Below, one piece after another: positions 50,001 to 62,000 of a stretch of DNA of 64,000 bases (the first letter of the stretch is position 1; every line of letters starts with the position of its first letter). Position numbers and translations under genes: made by a program. The notes beneath the pieces are model-generated. The model was not told the origin of the DNA and did not search any database. It worked only from the letters and a program-made list of their open reading frames with translations. Source of the stretch: Prinia subflava (taxonomy: Eukaryota; Chordata; Aves; Passeriformes; Cisticolidae); the NCBI RefSeq assembly GCF_021018805.1, contig NC_086283.1, positions 7,453,162 through 7,517,161 of the forward strand, written 5' to 3'.

Positions 50001-53000
50001 ATAATTATTTATGCTGAGGGCTGGGGTAGAGTGGCAGGGCACAAATGAGTAGTGCCTGTTGCACACTGGCATAATCACTATGGCTGGTCCCACTGTGGAA
50101 AGAGCAACTTGAGTTTCAAGCAGTGTTAAGCATGCAGGATTTCTTTGGGATTGAGATGTTCAGTTGCCTTGCAACCTTGATCTTAGGAGGTAATTTTGGA
50201 CAGCATCCTGTCCCTAACCCTGTGCCTCTGCACTCTAGTAAGTGCTGGTAAGAAGTGTGCATCTTGCCCAGCAAGGACATCACCTTATGGCATCCATTTC
50301 AGGACCCTTGTGTGCGTTTGTAGCACTTTGAGTTCTCCTTGATAGAGTCAGAGGCCTCCCAGCTGTCCCCATGTGCTCAGCAGGTCTCCCCTCTAATTAA
50401 CCCTCTTGAGAGGCCACTGACAACTGCCTATATATGAAATCAGGCTTCCAAGGGTGACCCTTCGGTTACCTGGTGGGCAGACCAAGAGTTTTCAACCAGA
50501 GTTTGTAAAACTGCAAGGGACAAACTTGCTGTTCCTCTGGTGATGGCAGGGGTTTGTCTCAGCTGTGCCATGCCACGGCCATGCAGGAAGAGCAGTGGGG
50601 AGGAAGAGGGAAGTTGTGTTGCTTTTAAGGTTGGAGATACAACAAACCTGTACTTTAAGCCTTCTTTATTTAAATGCTGTTCGCATAACCAAAGGGTTTC
50701 TCCAGCCCTGCTGCTGACTCTGCTGTCCTTAGGTCGCAGCCCTTGGTGCACAGTGCCTGCCTGCCCAGCATGTTGCTCCTCCTGCCCTGCAGCTCTCCAT
50801 TTGCCATTTCCGCAGCCCTGTCTCAATGTCTCCCAAATGCCTTTCTTCCTGCTCCTGGCCCCCACCCATTTCCCTGCATTTCCTCAATATCTGCATCCCT
50901 CTTCGCATGCCAGTGGTTTGAGGATGCCGATTCTGGCAGCAAACCTGGTTTCCATCCACTAGCCCCAATGTCACGTCTGTCCATCTGTTTCCCCCGCTTC
51001 AGCAACGCAAATATTTAAAAATAGCATTTTGGAAATGTTGGTTTGTTTTGGTTTTTTTCCCCCAAAGCAGAGGCCTCACCTCGGTAACACAGTTCAATTT
51101 TTGTTCTTCTCTTGCAGTCCAACAAGGTGCCCGTGGTACAGCCTTCTCATGCGGTTCACCCCCTCACTCCTCTTATCACCTACAGCGATGAGCACTTTTC
51201 CCCGGGGTCGCACCCGTCTCACGTCCCCTCCGACGTCAGCTCCAAACAAGGTGAGCCCATCCTCTGCCAGCACAATGGTGATGCAGGGTGATCCTGGTGC
51301 CCTCTGTGCTGCTGACAGAGCCAGTATTACCAGTCTGTAATATTTTTAGAGGGAGGCTTCCAGGTGCATGTGCCCACTTTCAGAGATGGTAATTCTGCCA
51401 TGATGCTGATATTTAACTTGGATGCTTACATTTTTGTGCTCTTTCTAATGTGATAATTTGGGCTTGCTTTTCTCATCAAAGTCTTTCAAAATCTCAGTAA
51501 ACAGCAGCCAGTCTTCACCATCTCCTGTGGTGCCCAAGGCTCACAGCATGCAAATACAGAAAGGGCAACCATTCTTCACCTTCCTGAAAACAGAGGACAA
51601 GTGCTTCAGTGGTGGTGTTATTGAAACCTTTTCTTTCACTTCACGTCCTTGTGTTCTGGCTGTCCATGTTCTTCTATACATCAGCTGGCATAATCAAAGC
51701 ATTGCCCATAAAAGTAGTTTTGAGCCTGTGCAAATAAAAGCTTTACAAATCTGGCTTTTTTTTTTTTCAACCTTCTTATGCTGGCTGCCTTCTGCACAAA
51801 GCATCTTTTTAGAGGTCATGGATGTCAGTTTTCTCTGCACCTCTAGGACCCCTTCAGGCAAACACAAAAGCCTCCTAGACCTACATCTGGGAATGTCACA
51901 CCAGCCCTGCTCAGGGTCAGTCTGCAGGCCCTCAGGGAAGAGCAATCTCCAAGGTGTCAAGCCCAGCCTGTGCCAAGAGCTTCTGCCTAATACCCAGGAG
52001 AACACAAGGGGTTCCTGGGAAGGGTGTGCTTGCTTGCAATGGGTTGCAAGAGCTGGGGAGGGATGTGATGGATGTTGGAAAGGTGCGTGCATGGCCGTCA
52101 CAAGTCTGTGACAGGGTTTGGGTAAGAGCTGGAGCAGAAGAAGCCTGCATGGGAGAGCTGGTGGTGAGGAGGGAAGGAGAGAGAGCAGAGGCTATACAAA
52201 GGCATTCACCGCATTCTGGATATCTCTGCATGGGCAGGAAGTCTGTTAGTGCCACAAATGGTCCTGGAGGGTGCCTCTCCCTGCTTCTCTCTGTGCTTCC
52301 ATGTGTTGTGACACCCAGTTGACAAAATCCTGAAGCTTTGCTTTACCTGGGTCACACGTCCTTATGCAGAGTTGTCCCATTTATCTGAAGAGGCTTTTAG
52401 TCATCATTGTTCAGGGAGAGAGACTTTTTTGTTCCGTCTTTCCTGAATGCCTAGATTTCATTTTGGCTGTGCTATGGAGATAATAACATGGGCTACATCC
52501 AGAAAATGCTATGGCCTGGTGGCTCTGTGTGGTTTTTGCTGTTTGTTGGTTAGGTTTTGTTTTTTCTTGGGAAGAGGAATACAAAAAGCACTCTGCCTGG
52601 AAAGCCTGGCCTATAAATATGTATATGTATATCTTTTGGACTTGGAAGAAGCAAATGGAGACCTCCTGTCCTCTTTTGTCTTCCTCCTTTGCCTTCCTCC
52701 TTTGTATCAGTGCCCAGGAGAAGGATATTCACACTCATTCCTTGAAATCCCAGGGGTGTCACGCGTTAAGAGAATGGGATTTCCACCTCTTGCTGAAGCT
52801 GGCTGTGACAGCTGGGGCACAACCTGCTGCTGCAGTTTGTGAGCTCAAGAGGTTTTTGCTTACTGTGTGCTGAGTTTGCCCTTCTGTGACCCATTTTTTT
52901 GCCTTTACCGCAGTTTATTTCTGTATTCCTGTACAGCAGACCCCAACTGAACATCTGGTTTGTTGGTTTTTTGTTTCTGCTGCACATCATCTCTTCTGCT

Positions 53001-56000
53001 TCTTCTCTACCCTCTCTCTTGTCCAACATCCCACCAGTCATGAGGGGAAGCCTGCTGAGGAGCTCTGCCGTGAGGCACAAAGCTTATTGCCCTCTGGTGT
53101 TCCTGAACGGTCTCTTGATCACTTAGCTCAGTGTCTAGCAAAGATGATGTGGATAATGCAGGCTGGAGACTACTGGTTTTGTCTGGGATGGTCTCCTAGA
53201 TGTGTGTGGTCTTTCCATCCATACTCCCTGTTTCGGCGCCACCAGCGTGTGGGAGCAGCTGCAGTGAAGTAGCGCATGCAGTTGCTGCAAAGAGAGGACT
53301 GTTTTTTTCCTCAGGTCCTCTGCCAAACGCCTCCAACCATTGTTTCTGTCCTCGCCTCCCACTGTGGGTCTGGAACAAGGCACTGCCCTGGCGCCCTGCT
53401 CCTGATCCCAGGGTGCCCTCCTCCCACCAAAAGGACTCCAGCTAGGGGGTTCTGCAACAGCTTACCCTCAGCACTGCCTCTTGCACTCAAGGCACTTTGG
53501 GATGGACACTGAGCACCACATTCCTAAAGGCAGTCACTTCTTCATTTTATTTTTTAAAATTTTAATTTGATTTGTTTTTTCTTGACCCTCTCAAGAGAAC
53601 TTGCTTTGGAGGGCACTGGCCACATGGTAGCTCTGTGTGCTCCTGCGGGCGCTAGGTGGTGATAGCCCTGCATAAGGGGCCAGAAGTTTTGGATTAGCAA
53701 TAACAACTATGCATTAGTTAAAAGAGAGCAGTGTTGTCTCTGTGGGTCAGAACTGCAGATTCTGAGGAAGGAGTGCCCCAGCTCCTTGTGCAGAACTTGG
53801 CCTGGCAGGGGTATGGTCATGTCATCACTTCCAGGAGCATCAATCGTCATCAGAGATGTGAGAGATGAGACGCTGGGCTTTTTTTACACCTTGTTTGGTT
53901 TTTCTTTTTTTTAACCACTCAGAAAGAGTGTTCCCTCTCATGTAAGAGCCCTGGGGTATGTAAAGTTTCCTTCTCTGTCAGCTACCAGCTAGCTGTTTTA
54001 CACCTTTGAAAAGATAACTGGCCAGAAATTTGATCCTCACTTAGGTAGCGGTTCCAAGTCTGAAAATGCAGGTTTTTTGAGACAACGACACCACTGGTAT
54101 TATTTTCCATGATTTCCTGTACGCAGTCCTGACTGATATTCTTCAAATCTTGTAATTAAATTCAGAAGATTAAAATACAAATTGGGCAGGGGAATAAATC
54201 AGTAACATCAGTCTATAAACTAAGTCTCAAGGTAGCACACACTCAGTCTTGGACCTTTGGAGTGTCACCACATAAATATTTAATACCCTTTTAAAGCAGC
54301 TGATTTAACATGTGAAGTAGACTTAACAATTCCTTCTGCTTCACCCCCTCTTCCCCAAACACATTTAAATAAACCAATGTCTTTGTGGCCTCTGCAACTG
54401 TAATTCCATGTCTCCTGGGGGCACAAGGTTTAGGTGAAGAATGGAGACTACAGATCCTTTTGGGATGAGGATTAGCTTTAATCTTGAGGTGATTCTTGCA
54501 GTTGTAGGACTCTGTGTTCTGGGGAATGTGAAGTGATGGATCATTCCTGACGGGACTCGTATTTTTCCATGAAATACTAGCATTGCAAAACAGATTGACC
54601 TTGGAGCCCACAGGAGTCAACTTGATGAAGAGCTTAGTTGGAACTGGAGTGACAATTGGAAGCCAAATGAATCATATCAAGTGTGACCATTACAGGCCTG
54701 AAAATGATTCTTAATTAACCACTGATCCTCTGTGGTAGCAAGTTTCCAAAATCTGTGAATCCATAAGGGAACCCATGAAAATATAAAAGTAGTAATTTAC
54801 CTAATCTAATAGCTCTGCTGTACTGCCTCTTTGACAACGCTTTATTTTCCCTTTGTTTCATGATGTGTTAGAAGAGGTCCTCAGGATCCTGTCAGGTTTG
54901 GTGAGACCATTGAGAGGACAGTAGTACCGAAGGCACTTCACAGGAGATCTAAACTTGCACAGGTCCTTACCCACACATTTATTTCCTCCTTCCAAGTTGT
55001 TTTTTCCAGTATCTCCCTTGGAAACACAGAATCATGTGCAAACTGTTTTAAAGGTGACCTGTGGAGCCTTTTGGTTTTAACACTAACCAAGAAGATGGTT
55101 ATTCCTTATCCAGAGCACTAGTTCCATTGTAATATCAGCTGGGAACTGTAGGTCATTCATGGAGTATTTTGAGGGGAAACTCACTCATTCTTCTGTGCTT
55201 TTTAACAGGCATGTCCAGGCATCCTCCAGCTCCCGATCTCCCTACCTTCTATCCCTTGTCTCCAGGGGGGGTTGGACAGATAACACCACCTCTTGGCTGG
55301 TAAGATTTTTTTAGCTTCTTTTTAGACACGTGCATGTGTGCATGTTCACACCATTTGCTATTGTTGAATCAACCATAGCATTTACAAAATAATAATAATG
55401 TCATTCCAGTAAGAAATTGCTACTTTACGTTAGTTAAAAAGATGAAAAAATGTCAATCTTTGAAATTAAATTAATCTGTTTTTTGAACATGCACAGAAAT
55501 TGAAGCGTTAGATTTCACTTTGAAGTCTGTATGTTTCATATGGCTCCGATTTGTGGCTCTTAACTTTTGGAAAGATAGCAGAAAACAGTTCTCAAGTAAT
55601 TAAATGTAAATTTTAATAAACAAATTTGCAATTACTGAAGAGAGGGGAGGTAAGAGAGAACCTTGAAGAGTATGTGGGGGGGGAAATCTTGAAACTGTCC
55701 CAAATGGAGAACAATCTTTTATAGTCTGCTGCTTTTTACAGTTTCTGTATAGAGAGAAGCCTCTGCCACTGGGAGATCTTGCTGCTCTTCCTAATACTAG
55801 CACTCTCGTGATCTCTTGCTGCCACTCAGGGTATCATTTTCCTTTTGGAGAAAATTTTCGGAGGAATAGATTTGGCAGGGTGCTTCATATCTGCTTGGGG
55901 TAGATATGTACTTGCCTTCAGTTCTCTTGGAGCAGGGAATAAGGCAACCCAGCCACAATTTCAGTGCTTTAGAATCCTTATTGTGACTACTCTGTGCCCA

Positions 56001-59000
56001 CGCAATGAGGGATGTAGTTTTTTTGTTATTTAATGTCTCCATGGGAGGGAAATACGATCCAGATGACAACAGGCAGAGAAAGTAGAGAGCAGAAGACGGT
56101 GAAATGTTGTATTGTTGGCATATTTGCAGGAAAGGCCAAATGTCTTTTTGGAATGAATAATTAGTAGATATCAAACTATAATATGGAAGTATCTGACTAT
56201 CTATTTTTTTAATCTTTTTTTCCCCAACTCTTCCCCATTTGGCTGCTTAGCTGACTCCTCACTTCCACTGCCACCAGGCAGTTGCTAGCATGCATTCTCC
56301 AGATGTGGTCAGTCGTTTCTTCTGAATGGTTTCTCAGTGCAGAAGCTGGGGGGGAGGGAAGAGGGAAAAGAGAAAGAAAAAGAAAAGGAGAGACAAGATC
56401 CAACCTTACAAGACTCGGGGATGTGTTCAGCAATATTCACCAGCTGTGGGACACACTCAGCTGTCCCTTATGCTACGGCTCCCTGCTGTGAGGTAGTGCT
56501 GTTGAGACTTCCTTCAACTTTTTTTTTTTGCATTTTCTCTTCCCTTTGAGCACTGCTCATTTCCAGTAATATGGTCTAAGAGTGAAATCTGTGTCCCAAA
56601 CCTTACCAAGGCCGGGTTCCATTTTTTCTCATCTGAGAGCTGATTGACCAGTCAATAAACAGCAGGATTGGTGTGTGTGGTGCCCCTCTGGCTGGGAGAG
56701 GTGTTTGGGCTGAACTGGTATTTGCTCACATTACCATCTCCTGCTACTTCAGGGTGTTCATTGTAGTCATGACTAGACCATTGTGGACTGAAAGTAATCA
56801 GCATGTAGTGATGATGATAAAAATTAAAGACCTCAAGTGATGGACTGGTGGCAAAATATTCTGTATATGTGGGAGTGGAAAGGAGGTAAAAACTTCTGTG
56901 CAAGCTTCTCTTACTGGACTGCAAAGTTTGATCTTTAAGTAGTGAGATAGACTTGTGTCACTGCGGGCTTTTACATGGTTGGGTTGGGGTTTTTTATGGA
57001 ATCAATTTCTCCTTAGGAAAGCTGTCCACTTGTACCTCACTATGCTAATGGAGAGAGTCCTAAGTTTTCAAAGACTTAATAAAACTGTTCAAAAGGCTTT
57101 TTAGCTTAATAATTCACCATCTGGTGTTCTCGCTCTGATCTACAGTAGAACTATTTGGAATAAGATGCTTTTTTCCTAAGAGCTTTTTTAACAAATCTGA
57201 TTCCTGTGCTTCTAAAACTAGGTGAGAGAGGGATAGAGACTGAGGAGTGTGCATATGTGTGTGTGCCCCGAGGGAGGAAGGCTGGTTGTTTTGCTTTCCT
57301 TCCCAGTGGAAACTTAGATTGGGAATCTTTCAATAGCAAGGGAGAAAGTTCAAAGCATTTAAGTATTCATTAGTTTCCTTAGGAGAACGCTTGAAAGCGT
57401 TAGCTTTTACCATTTATTTGGGACTAGTACTGAGTTCCCATCAAGAGCTTGTAACTCTAGAGTAACCATTGAACACCATATCACATGATTGATGGGTTCC
57501 TTTCTTCTGTGACCTCAGGCAAGGTCAGCCTGTATATCCCATCTCGAGTGGATTCAGGCAGCCCTATCCATCCTCACTCTCAGTCGACCCTTCCATGTCC
57601 AGGTAGGTGTAGGAGCTGAATGACTGACTGGGGAGTAACTGCTGGCATTAGAGGGCAGGTTGCTCTTCCGCTTGCATCTTGGTCTGCCTTTGCTTGCTTT
57701 TCAGTCAGCTAAACCCTTACGCGTACATTTTTAATTTAACTTTTGTGTGTATATGCAGTTTGCCTGGATCCCACACTGGTCTCATTCAGCATTTTTTTGT
57801 CAGTGTCTGAAGTGTTGCAATGAGGAGCACCAGTGAATTGTCAACAATTAATTGAGCTGTTTCCTCTGAAATGAGTCGTTAGTTCATTTCTAGATGCAAC
57901 CCATAGTGTTGTGCATAGCATCCTTGGGTTTTGCTCAAGTCAGTATGCAACCAGGTGGATTGTCGCTCTAGTCTGTGTTCTCTAGTTACAATTTCAAAAT
58001 CGTTGGTAATTAGTCTTGAATCACATAGGTAATGCTCTGTGTGGAAACTTGCTCACAAGAAGGTATTTCACAGCCCAAAGCCACTAATGGCAGGGGATGC
58101 CAGCACAGCATTTGTACTGGTGTGTGACTCAGGCACTGTGTCCTTATGTCTAAGTGCAAGCAAGCAATGCTAATTGAGACTTGGCCATGACACACTCCAG
58201 ACCTCCTATGCTCTGCTTTCGCATTCTGAAGACAGCTTCTGCATCCTGTGCTTGGTGTACAAGAGGTTGCAATATACAGTTCTTGGGGTTTTTTTTCTGT
58301 GATCTGTAGAAGAGACATCCTCTTGCACAGGGATTTAAGGCTGTCCACCTGATATGTGGTAGGTCCTCTTACCTCTTTGTGTGTGGGCTCCTTTGGGTTA
58401 TCACTGTCCCTTCACTTCTTTACAGGGTAATGATAAGCATGTGCCTGTCAGGGTGATTGGGAAGAAAACACATTCTTTCTCCATTATAAAATCACTTCAA
58501 TTTGGTTACACGGCTTTGTGTTTTCTTTATTTTGATCACATGAAGGAAAAGGGCAAAAAGGGGACTAGGGAATGGTGAAGGGAGAGGCTCGATGCCGTTC
58601 CTTAGTCATCACTTGTTCAGCAAAACCTTGGAGCATGAGCTTGCTTTTGATATTAACAGTACTTTCCACCAGCTTAAAATACAGCATGCAAGTTTTCTGT
58701 TGTGTCAGAGTTGCAATGCTCAGCACCTTCAAGATCTGTCTCAGCTGTCCTTGAGAATGACTTGGGTTAGTAGAGTGGGATTATTCAGTTAGTGATATTT
58801 TGGTTTTATTTTCCGCTTTCCTTGTACAAATGAAAGGAAGCTTTAATTAGGACCAAAATTTCTCCCTGCTCCCATCCTTCATCCAGGATGCAGGATTTTC
58901 AAAGTTCATTTTAAGCATTTGAGGTAAGAATAGAAGGTTCAGATGAAATGATGTTAAAATCTTTTACCTTAAGTACCTTGAAAAGTAAAGAGAGCCTTCA

Positions 59001-62000
59001 GGGACTTCTTGAAAAGACTCTTCTTTCATTTTATTTGTTTCTGCATGGCAGTTTTCTCCTTTGCATTGGCTGGTGGTGGATATTTCAAGGATGTTTATAT
59101 CTTGTTGTGGAAATACATTTTTTTGGTTAAGAAATGTGTATTTTTATTGCTAGACAGTGCAACAGTACAAACATTAAATATTTCTCGTGTGCATTGCTAA
59201 AAGTGTTTGCCTGAAAGGTAGTAAAACAACTTCTCCAACAACCAAAATGTTGACTGATTTGTTTGTTTGTTTTTCTTGAACAATTGGGCTACAATGCACA
59301 AATCTTAGCCAAATATTTTTCGTGTGGTCTTTAAGAGTTATATTCATTGCAGGCTCCATAGCATTTGCATTCTTGGAGTGTCCTGCTGCTGTCATACGTG
59401 TTTGATGCCTGTCTTCAGTGGGGTTACAGACCTTGCTTTGTTTTCTCTTCTAGGTTTTCACATCACATGATTCCTGGTCCTCCAGGTCCACACACAACTG
59501 GAATCCCTCACCCAGCTATTGTAACACCTCAAGTAAAACAAGAACATCTGCACAACGACAGTGAGCTAATGCATGTGTGAGTCTGCCTTTCTGCTCTAGG
59601 CCTTAATGAATAAATATTTGAAAACTAACTCTATCTGAAGAGTCAAGGATGCTTAAAAAAAAGTGCCTTTCATGACCTCTTTGAACTTTAACTCTTCTCT
59701 TGTAACTAAAACAGGGACTGTGGGCTACTGTTTGGTAAAGGTAATGAGAAGCCATTTTTCATTCCAGTCCAGCACTTTTAAGCTGTTGGTAACAGCCTTC
59801 TTGATTCAGACATAATCATGGACCTGTCCACTTGTGACTGTGCTTGTGTGTGAATGCATGAACTTCTGCTGGAAAAGTTCTTGCCTGCAAAATTCGCTAG
59901 TAAAAAGCAGTCTCATGGCTTAGTACTCAGAGGCAAAAGACCTAGGAAAGAAGGGGGTGAGAAACTATTCTCCTGCCTGTAGCAGTGGTCTTTTAGGGTA
60001 CCATGGACAGCCTTTCAAAAAGAGAATTGAGACAAGTTTGGAGCAGATTCACAGATTAAATGCTACTTGCTAGAGAATGTCAACCTGACATCCTCCTTGA
60101 GTATTAAACCAAAAGATATGAAAGTGGATGGGACATGGGACATGACCACTGAAATTCTCATTCTTACTACTAAAGTGCTGCTGCAACCACAAGTTAGTAA
60201 TTTTCCATTGGATCTTTTTAGGTTGAAGGCAAATTAATGCTTTTTTTCCCTTTCCTTTCCCTTTCCCAATCACATTTTAGGAAGCCTCAGCACGAACAGA
60301 GAAAAGAGCAAGAGCCAAAAAGACCTCATATTAAGAAACCTCTGAATGCTTTCATGTTGTACATGAAAGAAATGAGAGCAAACGTTGTAGCAGAGTGTAC
60401 TCTGAAAGAAAGCGCAGCTATCAACCAGATCCTTGGCAGAAGGGTATGTACAGCAGGGTTTGTAAGCGCTCACGTGTAATTTGTTTCCTCTTAGCTGGGT
60501 GTGAAGGCTGACTTTCTGCTTGAGGTGATAACTGATGTGCAACTATCAAATTAGCTATAGAAGATAAAACATGCAACAAAAATAGAAGCAATATCTTGAT
60601 TTTCTTTTTGCAGCATTAGCAACATCATCAAATTTGTGTCTGTTCCAACTCATGTAATAGTGTCAGCATCTCAGACATGAAATACCCTCAGTCACACATA
60701 CAAGAAACATTTTAATCACATTCTGAGTCCTTTCTTAGCCTGGTATCCATCAGGGCAGAAAGGGATCATTCAAAGATGAACACTGAATACTACTGGAGAT
60801 GAAACTCAAAAGTGAACATAATGTGGTCCAGTTGTAGTCATGTAGGCTGGGAGGGACCCACAGAGGTCATGTAATGCAACATCTGCACAAAGCAGGTCCA
60901 GTTACATCAGGCTGCTCAGGAACCTTCCCAGCCAAGTTTTGAATGTCTCTGAAGTCACCAGCAGAGTACTGATGATCCCAGTAGATGTACCAAAGCCTTG
61001 CTGAGAGCTGTATGCTTCTGTGGCATTGTAGTCATGTTTTGTACTTTCCACGCTCAGAAAAAAACCTATGCAGGCCAACTCACAGGACAGCCTTTGTGTT
61101 CTCTGACAGTGTTATTCTTCCAAGGAAAGACAGCAAAATGCCCATTTTGCAATTGACTCACAGAAACGAGAAAAGGGGTGACTTTTGCATCAATCTGAGT
61201 TTGATTAGGGATTATTCAAATTCCTAGTAAACACCTCCTTTTGATCACTGACCAAGGCAGTATTGAGAGGCATTGTGACTCTCTGAAAACCCTGTACTTT
61301 TAAGTGGGAAGTCAGTACATGACCTCAGGTACTCCTTTTTTGAGCAGCTGGAAGATTTTGCAGTTGGAAGATTTCCCCTTCCAAACAGAGCAGAAATCTG
61401 CTGGTACTTGTTCCAGTTCATGCAGTCTTCTGGTTTCTGTTGTTCTTGTTACCTCCCCTTAAAGGATCTCTTGGTACTTGCCTTTTCCATGCTTTCATGC
61501 AAGTCTCTAGGATCACATATGGGCCGTTTACTTAAGAGTTGGACTTCATGATCCTTGAGAGTCCCTTTCAACTCACAGTATTCTGTGATCTGTGAACAAC
61601 CCTTACAGGTGATGGCAGTCCCAGATGATTTATCTTAGTTGCTTAGTGTGTCAGCCTTGTCTTCTTGGCCCGAACAAGGGCAGTGGCTTATTTATCTGTT
61701 TCAGTAAGGAATCAGCCTCAGGGCTCCTTTACATGCTTTTTCTGCAGCTTGGACTCCTCTTTTCCAGTTACTGTTCTCCGTGAAAGTACCTCAAATTCCT
61801 CTTCTCCTGTGGTGCAAACGAGGCATGAGCTATCCAATGCAATTGCTTGGACATCAATTATTGTCAAGTGTTTTGTGTTCAGTCATCATGGTCATTATTT
61901 ATACTGTGCTATCCCAGAGGAGGAACCACCTCTGTTCTCACGAGCTGACACTGCATGCTGCTGGGCTCCCTGGGGCCACAGCATTGTGTTCACTACCTTC

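Larger units (their letters stand above)
13592..51117 (+). other. LEF1: LEF1 intron 3 (37.5 kb)
   Basis: It runs from donor gtgagt after exon 3 to acceptor cttgcag before exon 4. No coding exon or RNA gene is recognised in it; the open frames are short and random-looking. It carries one CR1 remnant (39708-39980), small CpG-richer patches (about 15480-15620, 17570-17610, 27190-27560), two short tandem duplications and a G-rich tract. Intron phase 0. Confidence 0.9.

Noticed and set aside
13592..51117. A nested gene or retrocopy in the 37.5-kb intron
   Set aside because: None of the open frames on either strand resembles a known family, shows a poly(A) tail, or forms a consistent exon chain.
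59577..59580. Exon 7 reading into a stop (CAT GTG TGA)
   Set aside because: The gtgagt donor two bases into the GTG codon gives Val280 joined to KPQHEQ of exon 8, as in the family, so there is no premature stop.
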